This document shows, piece after piece, positions 1-8,706 of a DNA stretch of 64,000 bases. A model generated the notes under the pieces. That model saw only the letters and a program-made list of their open reading frames with translations. It searched no databases and had not been told where the DNA came from. The DNA lies in the NCBI RefSeq assembly GCF_002217755.1, contig NZ_BCFL01000021.1, positions 186,001 through 250,000 on the forward strand. The letters run 5' to 3'. Source of the stretch: Streptomyces hyaluromycini. Its GTDB lineage: Bacteria; Actinomycetota; Actinomycetes; Streptomycetales; Streptomycetaceae. Both the position numbers and the translations under genes were made by a program. Numbering within the stretch: the first letter of the stretch is position 1; each line of letters begins with the position of its first letter.

Positions 1-887
1 TCGGCGGCGTCTCCGAGATCGAGAAGGAGGCCGAGACCCCCGGCCGGGAGTTCGTGCTGGCCTTCGTCGGCCCGCTGCTCTCCCTCGTCCTGTCCGGCCT
101 CTTCTACCTCGCCATGCAGCCCGTCGAACCCGGCACGGTCGCCGGCGTCCTGCTGGCCGGCCTGATGGTCTCCAACCTCATCGTCGCCGCGTTCAACCTC
201 CTGCCCGGCCTGCCCCTCGACGGCGGCCGGATGCTGCGCGCCGTCGTCTGGAAGATCACCGGCAGGCCCATGAGCGGCACCGTCGCCGCCGCCTGGGTCG
301 GCCGCGCCCTCGCCGTCTCCGTCCTCATCGGCCTCCCGCTGCTCAACCACTGGGGCGCCTTCGGCGGCGGCACCGAGAACAGCAACGGCATGGACGCCGT
401 CACCGACGCCCTGCTCGCCGCCATCCTCGCCGCGATCATCTGGACCGGCGCCGGGAACAGCCTGCGCATGGCCCGGCTCCGCGAACACCTCCCGGAGCTG
501 CGCGCCCGCACCCTGACCCGCCGCGCCGTCCCGGTCGAGACCGACACCCCGCTCTCCGAGGCCCTGCGCCGTGCCAACGCCGCCGGCGCCCGCGCCCTGG
601 TCGTCGTCGACGCCGACGGCAACCCCCTCTCCCTCGTCCGCGAGGCCGCGATCGTCGGCGTACCCGAACACCGCCGCCCCTGGGTCGCCGTCAGCGGCCT
701 CGCCCAGGACCTCACCGACGGCATGCGCGTCTCCGCGGAACTCGCGGGCGAGGACCTCCTCGACGTCCTGCGCGCCACCCCCGCCACCGAGTACCTGGTG
801 GTCGAGGAGACCGGCGAGATCTACGGCGTCCTGTCGGCGGCGGACGTCGAACGGGCCTTCGTCAGGGCCATGGCCCGGCCCAGCTGA
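1..887 (+). CDS. M50 site-2 protease family protein, C-terminal part (5' truncated by window)
   Basis: The reading frame is already open at base 3 and has no start inside the window, so only the C-terminal part is present. The visible portion begins in a hydrophobic segment. It contains NLLPGLPLDGGR near bases 195-230, the second zinc-ligand motif (DG) of Rip/S2P-type intramembrane zinc proteases. The HEXXH motif expected in an earlier helix lies outside the window. Further membrane segments follow to about base 460. The last 120 residues look like a pair of CBS domains, which in this subfamily sit on the cytoplasmic side. The likely role is regulated intramembrane proteolysis; the substrate is unknown. 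It converges on the next gene, with 22 bp between stop codons. Confidence 0.85.
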   Translation, partial: GGVSEIEKEAETPGREFVLAFVGPLLSLVLSGLFYLAMQPVEPGTVAGVLLAGLMVSNLIVAAFNLLPGLPLDGGRMLRAVVWKITGRPMSGTVAAAWVGRALAVSVLIGLPLLNHWGAFGGGTENSNGMDAVTDALLAAILAAIIWTGAGNSLRMARLREHLPELRARTLTRRAVPVETDTPLSEALRRANAAGARALVVVDADGNPLSLVREAAIVGVPEHRRPWVAVSGLAQDLTDGMRVSAELAGEDLLDVLRATPATEYLVVEETGEIYGVLSAADVERAFVRAMARPS

Positions 888-909
888 GAACCGCTCCCCG
901 AGGCGCGGC

Positions 910-1680
910 TCAGCCGCTCCCGGCCACGGCCGGCGCCCGCCGCTGCCGCCGCCGGACGGCGATCAGCACCGCCGACATGACCGCCGTGAGCGCCACGGCG
1001 ACCGGGGCCACGGCCTGCCACGGGACATGGAGCAGGAGCGCACCGTAGGCCCAGCCGAGTCCGGCGACCAGCACGATGCCCAGCAGCCAGCGCCCCAGCG
1101 GGCGCCAGGTCCAGGGCTCCGGGTCGTCCGGCCGGACCAGCCGCACCAGGCCGAACCACGCCGCCAGCGCCGCCAGGAGGCCCGCCGTCACGCCGAGCCC
1201 GGCGAACATCTGCGGCTCGTCGCGCGGCTCGTCGGCGGTGGCCTGCTCGTCGTCGTACCGGACGAGCCGCATCACCGCGCCGCGCCAGACCACGGCGTCG
1301 ACGCGGTCCCCGGTCCTGAGCTGCCGCAGCACCGGTCCCGGATCGCCGAACGCGACCACGCCGTTCCAGTACGGAGTGCCGGACAGGGTCGCCTCGAAGC
1401 GCATGTGCCGCCGCGGGACGAAGCCCCCCTGCCCGTCGACCACCGTGTCCCGCACCGTGAAGGTGACGGTGCGCAGGCAGTCCTCCGCGGGCCCGGCCGG
1501 CACGGAGCCCGGACAGACCTCGGCCGCCCGGTACTCCCGGTACTCCCGCACGGTGGTCGGCAGCATCACGGTGAACAGGTAGAAGCAGGCGAACGCAGCG
1601 ACCACGGCCCCGATCAGCAGTGCGCTGCCCGAGACACGTGACCGGCCTCTGTCCGATCCGTCTCCGGACCCGTCCGCCAT
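910..1680 (-). CDS. Membrane protein of unknown function
   Basis: This is a 256-residue protein with an ATG start at 1680. After a short charged N-terminus there is one membrane segment (about residues 17-40). A roughly 110-residue, mostly polar extracytoplasmic region follows, with two cysteines (in EVCPG and EDCLR) that could form a disulfide. Three closely spaced hydrophobic helices (about 158-245) come next, then a basic tail. The layout resembles the DUF3592 type of membrane protein, but I recognise no catalytic motif. It lies between the S2P gene (convergent) and trmI (divergent) and is probably monocistronic. Confidence 0.7.
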   Translation of the reverse strand: MADGSGDGSDRGRSRVSGSALLIGAVVAAFACFYLFTVMLPTTVREYREYRAAEVCPGSVPAGPAEDCLRTVTFTVRDTVVDGQGGFVPRRHMRFEATLSGTPYWNGVVAFGDPGPVLRQLRTGDRVDAVVWRGAVMRLVRYDDEQATADEPRDEPQMFAGLGVTAGLLAALAAWFGLVRLVRPDDPEPWTWRPLGRWLLGIVLVAGLGWAYGALLLHVPWQAVAPVAVALTAVMSAVLIAVRRRQRRAPAVAGSG

Positions 1681-1820
1681 GATCCGCCCCTCCCCGTCCG
1701 CCGGCCCGTCCGGAGGACCGTCCCGTCGGCCCGTCAGGCGTCACCCGGCATGGACGCCGCGACTCCACGAGGCGGTTCCAGGCCCCCTTCGCCGTGGTCG
1801 GTGCCCTTCGCAAACCCCGG

Positions 1821-1832
1821 TAGGCTGTTCAC
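1821..1832 (+). promoter_or_regulatory. Putative leaderless promoter of trmI
   Basis: TAGGCT at 1821-1826 is followed by six bases and then the ATG at 1833. No Shine-Dalgarno sequence precedes the ATG. A TANNNT box six to seven bases before the start codon is typical of leaderless mRNAs in Streptomyces. I see no good -35 hexamer. Confidence 0.45.
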
Positions 1833-2735
1833 ATGTCCGAACCGACCGGTGCCGCCCGCAGGCGCGGGCCCTTCAAGGTCGGGGACCAGGTACAGCTGAC
1901 CGACCCCAAGGGCCGCCACTACACGTTCACGCTCGAAGCCGGGAAGAACTTCCACACCCACAAGGGCTCCTTCCCGCACGACGAACTGATCGGCGCTCCC
2001 GAGGGCAGCGTTGTCCGCACCACCGGCAACGTCGCCTACCTCGCGCTGCGCCCCCTGCTCCCCGACTACGTCCTGTCCATGCCCCGCGGGGCAGCAGTCG
2101 TCTACCCCAAGGACGCGGGGCAGATCCTGTCCTTCGCCGACATCTTCCCCGGCGCCCGCGTCGTCGAGGCCGGCGTCGGCTCCGGCTCGCTCAGCAGCTT
2201 CCTGCTGCGCGCCATCGGCGACCAGGGCATGCTGCACAGCTACGAGCGCCGCGCGGACTTCGCCGAGATCGCCCAGCAGAACGTCGAGCGCTACTTCGGC
2301 GGTCCGCACCCGGCCTGGCAGCTCACCGTGGGCGACCTCCAGGACAACCTCTCGGACACCGACGTCGACCGTGTCATCCTCGACATGCTCGCCCCCTGGG
2401 AGTGCCTGGAGGCCGTCTCCAAGGCCCTCGTCCCCGGCGGCATCCTGTGCTGCTACGTCGCCACCACCACCCAGCTCGCCCGGACCGTCGAGTCCATCCG
2501 CGAGATCGGCTGCTTCAACGAGCCGACCTCCTGGGAGACGATGATCCGCAACTGGCACGTGGAAGGCCTCGCCGTCCGCCCGGACCACCGGATGATCGGC
2601 CACACCGGCTTCCTGCTCACCGCCCGCCGCCTCGCCGACGGCGTCGAGCCGCCCATGCGCCGCCGCCGCCCCGCCAAGGGCGCCTACGGCGAGGACTACG
2701 ACGGCCCCAACGCCGACGGCGGCGCCGGCCGCTGA
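1833..2735 (+). CDS. trmI: tRNA (adenine-58-N1)-methyltransferase TrmI
   Basis: This 300-residue protein is a close match in layout to the actinobacterial TrmI family (Rv2118c type). The enzyme uses SAM to make m1A58 in the T-loop of tRNAs and acts as a homotetramer. The N-terminal part (about 1-75) is the small beta domain containing FHTHKG. The Rossmann methyltransferase core starts near residue 109 with VVEAGVGSGSLSSFLLR, the SAM-binding motif I. Later signals include VILDMLAPWECLEAV (motif IV region) and a C-terminal HTGFLLTARR strand. The start is fixed by the conserved N-terminus and the leaderless-type promoter. It is followed by a very strong hairpin terminator. Confidence 0.93.
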   Translation: MSEPTGAARRRGPFKVGDQVQLTDPKGRHYTFTLEAGKNFHTHKGSFPHDELIGAPEGSVVRTTGNVAYLALRPLLPDYVLSMPRGAAVVYPKDAGQILSFADIFPGARVVEAGVGSGSLSSFLLRAIGDQGMLHSYERRADFAEIAQQNVERYFGGPHPAWQLTVGDLQDNLSDTDVDRVILDMLAPWECLEAVSKALVPGGILCCYVATTTQLARTVESIREIGCFNEPTSWETMIRNWHVEGLAVRPDHRMIGHTGFLLTARRLADGVEPPMRRRRPAKGAYGEDYDGPNADGGAGR

Positions 2736-2752
2736 GCCCGTCCCCGCTGCCG

Positions 2753-2826
2753 CGTCAACGTATGAGCGCCGCGGCCGAGTTCCCCGGACCCCACCGGAAC
2801 TCGGCCGCGGCGCTCACTCGTTGACG
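2753..2826 (+). terminator. Very long hairpin terminator after trmI
   Basis: Two 31-bp arms (2753-2783 and 2796-2826) pair with only about two mismatches around a 12-base loop. Both arms contain the GCCGCGGCCGAGTTCC-type core. There is no U tract, as is common for Streptomyces terminators. It lies 17 bp after the trmI stop. Confidence 0.85.
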
Positions 2827-2949
2827 GCACCGCAGGGCCGCGGAACCCCGCCATCCGCGAAAGCCCACCCCGCCGTTCCCTCCCCGCTGTGACGTGTGGC
2901 ACGATGCAGGCCACCCCCACCGGCACAGGCCTCACAGGAGACACTCCTA

Positions 2950-3531
2950 GTGCAGCAATCCGTGGTCCCGGAGCTCGCTCACACCGACACCCGCCCCATG
3001 CACTGGCTGGCCACCGCCGCTGCCGTGGCCGGGGTCGTCGCTCTGTCGTCCCTCTTCCAGCCGGGCTCGGCCAAAGCCGCGCAGCCCGCCGCCGGGACCG
3101 AGACGAAGCCCGCCCTCGCGGCCGCCGCGCCGCCCAGCACCACCGGCGTGGACTTCCCTCTCGACTGCGGCCCCGTGAAGGAGCTGGTCGTCAAGAAGGC
3201 CACCGGTGACCTCGACGGCGACGGCAGGCCGGAGACCGTGGCGGTGGTCCACTGCGACTCGGCCATGGGCACCCCGCCCGACGGCGTCTACGTCCTCACC
3301 CAGGCCGCCGGCGCCACCAGCCCCCGCGTCGTCGCCACCCTGGTCGACCCCAAGGACCGGTTCACCGTGACCGACTTCGCCGTCTCCGGCAAAGCGGTCA
3401 CCGCGACCCTGCTCGGCTATTCCTCGGACAATGTGCCCAGTTGCTGCCCGGACCTGAAGTCCAGCGCCAAGTGGCAGTGGAACGGCCACGCGTTCGTCCG
3501 CTCCACCCCGGCGGCCGCCCACAGCGTCTGA
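2950..3531 (+). CDS. Secreted or membrane-anchored protein of unknown function
   Basis: I place the start at the GTG at 2950 because AGGAG lies at 2936-2940, nine bases upstream; this gives 193 residues. An upstream ATG in the same frame lacks a ribosome binding site. A hydrophobic segment at about residues 18-36, followed by an Ala/Pro-rich linker, indicates a signal peptide or single N-terminal anchor. The mature part has DLDGDGRPETVAVVHC, an FG-GAP/EF-hand-like Asp-rich loop. It also has four cysteines, including the adjacent pair in SCCPD. This is typical of small exported Streptomyces proteins. The function is not known. Confidence 0.7.
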   Translation: MQQSVVPELAHTDTRPMHWLATAAAVAGVVALSSLFQPGSAKAAQPAAGTETKPALAAAAPPSTTGVDFPLDCGPVKELVVKKATGDLDGDGRPETVAVVHCDSAMGTPPDGVYVLTQAAGATSPRVVATLVDPKDRFTVTDFAVSGKAVTATLLGYSSDNVPSCCPDLKSSAKWQWNGHAFVRSTPAAAHSV

Positions 3532-3580
3532 CGGCCGTGCGGGTCCGGGGGGCCAGACGCCACGCGGGGTGGCCGGAAAG

Positions 3581-3886
3581 TCACTCCGTGTCCGGCCCGT
3601 ACACCTCGACACGGTCCGCGACCCGGCGCACGTGGATGCACTCGCCCGGACACTCCCGCGCCGAGTCCACCACATCGGTGAGCAGCGGCAGCGGCACCGG
3701 TACCGTCGCGCCCTTCGCCTGCAGCAGCTCGTCGTCCGAGCCCTTCACATAGGCCAGGCCGTCGATGTCCAGCTCGAACACCTCCGGGGCGTACTGGGCG
3801 CAGATCCCGTCCCCCGTACACAGATCCTGGTCGATCCAGACCTCAAGTGCCTCACCGCCGGCCAGGGCCTCCTGCTGCACGGTCAT
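3581..3886 (-). CDS. [3Fe-4S]-type ferredoxin
   Basis: I choose the ATG at 3886, with AGGAGA just upstream, giving 101 residues (MTVQQEALAGGE...). Longer upstream extensions in this frame are Arg/Ala-rich and noncoding in character. The motif C-T-G-D-G-I-C (Cx5C) near residue 26, followed by ARECPGECI near residue 80, is the pattern of single-cluster actinobacterial ferredoxins. The second cysteine of a CxxCxxC set is replaced there, giving a [3Fe-4S] cluster. Such proteins donate electrons to cytochromes P450. A conservon P450 (rarE) lies 30 kb away, but nothing here links the two. It stands alone, convergent with the gene at 2950. Confidence 0.88.
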   Translation of the reverse strand: MTVQQEALAGGEALEVWIDQDLCTGDGICAQYAPEVFELDIDGLAYVKGSDDELLQAKGATVPVPLPLLTDVVDSARECPGECIHVRRVADRVEVYGPDTE

Positions 3887-4410
3887 CTCTCCTGCCGTCG
3901 AAAGCGCCGGACGGCAGGACCCGGGGGTCACCCGGTCCCGCCCCGGCGGGTGTTGAACGCCTTCGACCCTACCTCCGGCCCGCAACGGCCCGCGCACCCT
4001 CCTCGTGCGCCCTCCGGTGCGCCCTCTGCCCGCGCGCGGCGCCTCGCGCCGCGCGGGACGGCGGCGCCCGGCCACCGGATCGATCGACTTGAGCCAACCC
4101 GCGACCCGCCCCGTTCATCACACGCCACATCCGACCGGTCGCTCTGTGTAAGAAATGCGCCACCGGGGCACAACCCCTGAACCGGCACTGGAGCGGACAA
4201 CTCCGGTCAGTCACGACGGGTTTTGACCACTCCGGGCCTGGAACACGCCGCTTCTGAATCGCGTTGAGTGGGTATCCACCCGGCACGAGGGAGAACGCAA
4301 TGGGTGACCGACGACACACCTTGACAGTCTTTGTGATCTAGGGGTTTCAATCGACACCCACCCAGGTAGGGTCTGGAAGCGTCCAGCTCCCCTTGGAGGA
4401 GGTGAGGACC
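3887..4410. promoter_or_regulatory. 524-bp intergenic region with putative arc promoter
   Basis: No supported gene lies here; the open frames are short and Arg/Pro-rich. Close to arc, TAGGGT at 4367-4372 resembles a -10 box. GTTTCA at 4344-4349 lies 17 bases before it. The same GTTTCA-N17-TA..GT arrangement occurs before pafA. TTGACA is present at 4321-4326 but has no -10 at a usual distance. The promoter assignment is tentative. Confidence 0.4.
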
Positions 4411-6177
4411 GTGGCAGCCCACGACGACGACATGAACCGCGGCATCCGCCCGGGACGAGGGTCCGACGACCCGTCCGAGCAGATCGCCTATCTTGAGCAG
4501 GAGATCGCCGTCCTGCGACGCAAGCTCGCCGACTCTCCGCGACACACGAGGATTCTCGAAGAGCGGATCGTCGAGCTGCAGACGAACCTGGCCGGCGTGT
4601 CCGCCCAGAACGAGCGACTCGCGAACACCCTGCGCGAGGCCCGCGACCAGATCGTGGCCCTCAAGGAGGAGGTCGACCGGCTCGCGCAGCCGCCGGCCGG
4701 CTTCGGTGTCTTCCTCACGGCGAACGAGGACGGCACCGCCGACATCTTCACCGGCGGCCGCAAACTGCGGGTGAACGTCAGCCCAAGCGTTGACCTGGAC
4801 GACCTCAGGCGCGGCCAGGAAGTCATGCTCAACGAGGCGCTCAACGTGGTCGAGGCCATGGAGTACGAGCGCGTCGGCGACATCGTCACCCTCAAGGAGA
4901 TCCTTGAGGACGGCGAGCGGGCCCTCGTGCTGGGGCACACCGACGAGGAGCGGGTGGTACGGCTCGCCGAGCCGCTGCTGGACGTGAACATCCGGCCCGG
5001 TGACGCCCTGCTGCTCGAACCCCGTTCCGGCTACGTCTACGAGATCGTTCCGAAGAGCGAGGTCGAGGAGCTCGTCCTCGAAGAGGTCCCCGACATCGGC
5101 TACGAGCAGATCGGTGGTCTCGGCGGCCAGATCGAGGCCATCCGGGACGCGGTCGAGCTGCCGTACCTCTACCCGGACCTGTTCAAGGAGCACGAACTGC
5201 GGCCGCCCAAGGGCGTCCTGCTCTACGGACCCCCCGGATGCGGCAAGACGCTCATCGCCAAGGCCGTCGCCAACTCGCTGGCCAAGAAGGTCGCCGAGGT
5301 GACCGGCCAGGCCGCCGGCAAGAGCTTCTTCCTCAACATCAAGGGCCCCGAGCTCCTGAACAAGTACGTCGGCGAGACCGAGCGGCAGATCCGCCTGGTC
5401 TTCCAGCGTGCGAGGGAGAAGGCCAGCGAGGGCACCCCCGTCATCGTCTTCTTCGACGAGATGGAGTCCCTGTTCCGGACCCGCGGCTCCGGTGTCAGCT
5501 CGGACGTGGAGAACACCATCGTCCCGCAGCTGCTCGCCGAGATCGACGGTGTCGAAGGCCTCCAGAACGTGGTCGTCATCGGCGCCTCCAACCGCGAGGA
5601 CATGATCGACCCCGCGATCCTGCGCCCCGGCCGTCTCGACGTGAAGATCAAGATCGAGCGTCCCGACGCCGAGGCGGCCAAGGACATCTTCGGCAAGTAC
5701 CTCACCGAACGCCTCCCGCTGCACGCCGACGACCTCGGCGAGCACGGCGGCAGCAGGTCGGTCACGGTCGAGAGCATGATCCAGACGGCCGTGGAACACA
5801 TGTACGCCGAATCCGAGGAAAACCGCTTCCTGGAAGTCACCTACGCCAACGGCGACAAGGAAGTCCTCTACTTCAAGGACTTCAACTCCGGCGCGATGAT
5901 CGAAAACATCGTCGGCCGTGCAAAGAAAATGGCGATCAAGGACTTCCTCGACCACAACTCGAAGGGTCTGCGCGTCTCCCACCTCCTCCAGGCCTGCGTG
6001 GACGAGTTCAAGGAGAACGAGGACCTGCCCAACACCACCAACCCCGACGACTGGGCCCGGATCTCCGGAAAGAAGGGCGAACGGATCGTGTACATCCGTA
6101 CCCTCATCACCGGAAAGCAGGGCGCGGACACCGGACGCTCCATCGACACGGTGGCGAACACCGGACAGTACCTGTAA
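4411..6177 (+). CDS. arc: Proteasome-activating AAA ATPase ARC/Mpa
   Basis: This 588-residue protein starts at GTG 4411, preceded by GGAGGAGG at 4396-4403. It is the hexameric unfoldase that recognises Pup and feeds pupylated proteins into the 20S core. The N-terminal coiled coil (about residues 20-75, heptad-rich with LEQEIAVLRRKL) binds Pup. Tandem OB-fold domains follow (about 80-220). The AAA module has Walker A GPPGCGKT near 273-280 and Walker B VIVFFDE near 345. The protein ends in GQYL, whose penultimate Tyr is the HbYX-like tail known to dock into the PrcA ring. A hairpin with a T-run terminates the unit, so arc is probably transcribed separately from dop. Confidence 0.96.
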   Translation: MAAHDDDMNRGIRPGRGSDDPSEQIAYLEQEIAVLRRKLADSPRHTRILEERIVELQTNLAGVSAQNERLANTLREARDQIVALKEEVDRLAQPPAGFGVFLTANEDGTADIFTGGRKLRVNVSPSVDLDDLRRGQEVMLNEALNVVEAMEYERVGDIVTLKEILEDGERALVLGHTDEERVVRLAEPLLDVNIRPGDALLLEPRSGYVYEIVPKSEVEELVLEEVPDIGYEQIGGLGGQIEAIRDAVELPYLYPDLFKEHELRPPKGVLLYGPPGCGKTLIAKAVANSLAKKVAEVTGQAAGKSFFLNIKGPELLNKYVGETERQIRLVFQRAREKASEGTPVIVFFDEMESLFRTRGSGVSSDVENTIVPQLLAEIDGVEGLQNVVVIGASNREDMIDPAILRPGRLDVKIKIERPDAEAAKDIFGKYLTERLPLHADDLGEHGGSRSVTVESMIQTAVEHMYAESEENRFLEVTYANGDKEVLYFKDFNSGAMIENIVGRAKKMAIKDFLDHNSKGLRVSHLLQACVDEFKENEDLPNTTNPDDWARISGKKGERIVYIRTLITGKQGADTGRSIDTVANTGQYL

Positions 6178-6186
6178 AACACAGGG

Positions 6187-6230
6187 CGGCTGCGGGTGCC
6201 CTCACCGGGTACCCGCAGCCGACTGTTTTT
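6187..6230 (+). terminator. Rho-independent terminator after arc
   Basis: CGGCTGCGGGT (6187-6197) pairs perfectly with ACCCGCAGCCG (6211-6221). ACTGTTTTT follows. This is one of the few terminators in the window with a real T tract. Confidence 0.9.
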
Positions 6231-6421
6231 CCGGCCAAAACCGGAACCGAGGCGAGCAAGGCAATGACGCAAATGATCTCCCCACCAGCGCAGAGGCGTT
6301 CTAGGCTCTTTCCTGCCGCCGAGTCGCGCAGTGCGGGGACGGGCACCGCACACGCACCGGAGCGCCAGCGGTACGCGAGCGGAGCCCACGACCGAGGGCT
6401 CCGCCGGGCAAGGAGGGCCGC

Positions 6422-7933
6422 ATGACCGTACGGCGAGTAATGGGCATCGAGACGGAGTACGGGATCTCCGTCCCCGGCCACCCCAACGCCAATGCCATGC
6501 TCACCTCGTCCCAGATCGTCAACGCCTACGCGGCGGCGATGCACCGGGCCCGCCGGGCCCGCTGGGACTTCGAGGAGGAGAACCCGCTGCGGGACGCCCG
6601 GGGCTTCGACCTCGCACGCGAGGCCGCCGACGCAAGCCAGCTCACCGACGAGGACATCGGCCTGGCCAACGTGATCCTCACGAACGGCGCACGCCTCTAC
6701 GTCGACCACGCGCACCCCGAATACAGCGCTCCCGAGGTCACCAACCCCCGCGACGCCGTCCTCTGGGACAAGGCCGGCGAACGCATCATGGCCGAGGCCG
6801 CCGAACGGGCCGCCCAGCTCCCCGGCGCCCAGCCCATCCACCTCTACAAGAACAACACCGACAACAAGGGCGCCTCCTACGGCACGCACGAGAACTACCT
6901 GATGAAGCGGGAAACCCCCTTCTCGGACATCGTGCGCCACCTCACGCCCTTCTTCGTCTCCCGCCAGGTCGTCACGGGCGCCGGCCGCGTCGGCATCGGC
7001 CAGGACGGCCACGAGCACGGCTTCCAGCTCAGCCAGCGCGCGGACTACTTCGAGGTCGAGGTCGGCCTGGAGACGACCCTCAAGCGGCCCATCATCAACA
7101 CCCGCGACGAACCCCACGCCGACGCCGAGAAGTACCGCCGCCTCCACGTGATCATCGGCGACGCGAACCTGTCGGAGATCTCGACCTACCTGAAGCTGGG
7201 TACGACGGCGCTGGTCCTGTCCATGATCGAGGACGGCTTCATCGCCGTCGACCTGGCCGTCGACCAGCCCGTACGCACCCTCCACCAGGTCTCCCACGAC
7301 CCGACGCTGAAGAGGCTGGTCACCCTTCGCAGCGGACGCACACTCACCGCGGTCCAGCTCCAGATGGAGTACTTCGAGCTGTCGCGCAAATACGTGGAGG
7401 AGCGCTACGGCGCCGACGCCGACGACCAGACCAAGGACGTCCTCGCCCGCTGGGAGGACACCCTCAACCGTCTGGAACGCGACCCCATGAGCCTCTCCGG
7501 AGAGCTCGACTGGGTCGCCAAGCTGGAGCTCATGGAGGGCTACCGGCGCCGCGACGGTCTCGACTGGGACGCCGCCAAGCTGCACCTCCTGGACCTCCAG
7601 TACGCCGATGTACGGGCCGAGAAGGGCCTCTACAACCGTCTCGCGGCCCGCGGGCGCCTGAAGCGGCTCCTGGACGAGGCCGACGTGGAACGGGCCCGCA
7701 CCAGCCCGCCCGAGGACACCCGGGCCTACTTCCGGGGCCGCTGCCTGGAGCAGTACGCCGACGACGTCGCCGCGGCGAGCTGGGACTCGGTCATCTTCGA
7801 TCTCCCGGGCCGCGACAGCCTCCAGCGCGTCCCAACCCTGGAACCGCTACGCGGAACGCGAAATCACGTCAAGGAGCTCCTGGACCGCTGTCGCACCGCA
7901 GAAGACCTGGTCAGGGTCCTTTCCGGCGGCTGA
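6422..7933 (+). CDS. dop: Pup deamidase / depupylase Dop
   Basis: This is 503 residues from ATG 6422, with AAGGAGG close upstream. Dop hydrolyses the C-terminal Gln of Pup to Glu and also removes Pup from substrates, using an ATP-dependent glutamine-synthetase-like fold. Signals are MGIETEYGISVPGH at the N-terminus (metal and nucleotide site), LYVDHAHPEYSAPEV (the region containing the catalytic Asp) and LYKNNTDNKGASYGTHENYL. The insertion between about residues 40 and 80 (FEEENPLRDARGFDL) is the Dop loop that is absent from PafA, which separates the two paralogues. It heads the dop-pup-prcBA unit. A TAGGCT box at 6302-6307 is a possible -10. Confidence 0.95.
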   Translation: MTVRRVMGIETEYGISVPGHPNANAMLTSSQIVNAYAAAMHRARRARWDFEEENPLRDARGFDLAREAADASQLTDEDIGLANVILTNGARLYVDHAHPEYSAPEVTNPRDAVLWDKAGERIMAEAAERAAQLPGAQPIHLYKNNTDNKGASYGTHENYLMKRETPFSDIVRHLTPFFVSRQVVTGAGRVGIGQDGHEHGFQLSQRADYFEVEVGLETTLKRPIINTRDEPHADAEKYRRLHVIIGDANLSEISTYLKLGTTALVLSMIEDGFIAVDLAVDQPVRTLHQVSHDPTLKRLVTLRSGRTLTAVQLQMEYFELSRKYVEERYGADADDQTKDVLARWEDTLNRLERDPMSLSGELDWVAKLELMEGYRRRDGLDWDAAKLHLLDLQYADVRAEKGLYNRLAARGRLKRLLDEADVERARTSPPEDTRAYFRGRCLEQYADDVAAASWDSVIFDLPGRDSLQRVPTLEPLRGTRNHVKELLDRCRTAEDLVRVLSGG

Positions 7934-7959
7934 ACGGCTACCCGGACCACACCGGGCGA

Positions 7960-7977
7960 CCGGGGTCAAAACCCCGG
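7960..7977. terminator. Short GC hairpin between dop and pup
   Basis: CCGGGGT (7960-7966) pairs with ACCCCGG (7971-7977) across a four-base loop. There is no T tract. It could attenuate transcription between dop and pup. Confidence 0.4.
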
Positions 7978-8123
7978 CGCCCGGGAATCATCGAGGTGGC
8001 CCCCGTAGGTTGGAGAAACTGCGGGGCCGATGTCGGACCCGGCTTGTAGGGTCTGATCATCACCGATCGGCAGGAAAGCCGACCTGTCGACCCATGTCGG
8101 GCGAACTGAGCGGGGTGAGGGTT

Positions 8124-8342
8124 ATGGCAACCAAGGACACCGGCGGCGGACAGCAGAAGGCCACGCGGACCACCGAGGAGGCCGAGGAGCAGGCGGCGGA
8201 GTCGCAGGCTTCGGAGGACCTCAAGGAGCGGCACGAGAAGCTGTCGGACGACGTGGACTCCGTCCTGGACGAGATTGACGACGTCCTGGAGGAGAACGCA
8301 GAGGACTTCGTGCGGTCCTTCGTGCAAAAGGGCGGGCAGTAA
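8124..8342 (+). CDS. pup: Prokaryotic ubiquitin-like protein Pup
   Basis: This is a 72-residue, very acidic protein starting at ATG 8124 after GGTGAGGG. It has the family features: a disordered Gly/Gln/Thr-rich N-terminus, a central helical region (about residues 22-60) with SDDVDSVLDEIDDVLEENAE that binds the ARC coiled coil, and the C-terminus FVQKGGQ. The final Gln means Pup is made in the GGQ form and needs deamidation by Dop before PafA can ligate it to lysines. A TAGGGT box at 8047-8052 may give pup its own promoter in addition to dop read-through. It lies 41 bp before the relic described next. Confidence 0.97.
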   Translation: MATKDTGGGQQKATRTTEEAEEQAAESQASEDLKERHEKLSDDVDSVLDEIDDVLEENAEDFVRSFVQKGGQ

Positions 8343-8383
8343 GCCCGTTTTCCCTTCTAATCGAAGGTGGGTGGAGTTCGGGA

Positions 8384-8706
8384 GTGCCGGGGGCGTCGGC
8401 CGTGAAGTGTTGCGCGCGGTGCGGGCAGACCAAGCCGCGCGCGGCCTTCGCCGCAAAGAGGTCGAACCCTGACGGGTTCCGGTACCGCCGCTGACTCCGC
8501 CAGATCTGTCCGACTGCCCGGCCCACGCATGTGGATCACCGCCACAAGACGGGTAGGGTCCGGGCGTACTGTGCTTCAACTGCAATTCGGCCATCGGCAA
8601 GTTGGGAGATGATCCCGACGCTGTTCGTCGGGCAGCCGCTTACCTGGAAGGAACTCCGTGGAAGCCAACACTCGTAGCACCGGGCGTCTACCAGCTGCCT
8701 TCCTGA
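8384..8706 (+). pseudogene. Decayed recombination endonuclease VII-like gene between pup and prcB
   Basis: From GTG 8384 the frame reads a zinc-knuckle N-terminus (VKCCARCGQTKPRAAF, ending GFRYRR) and stops at TGA 8492-8494. In the same frame downstream is HVDHRHKTGRVRA (about 8528-8566), the DH-H-TG-VRG signature of endonuclease VII. The rest, VLCFNCNSAIGKLGDDPDA and on to VYQLPS, is in the frame shifted by one base and ends at TGA 8704. The middle zinc-ligand region appears deleted. An intact endonuclease VII-domain gene often occupies this position in Streptomyces (recalled, not searched). The tail overlaps the first 49 bases of prcB. Confidence 0.75.

Noticed and set aside
4207..5982. A 591-codon open frame on the minus strand
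   Set aside because: It is antisense to arc, whose AAA motifs are intact; codon bias and protein content mark it as a shadow.
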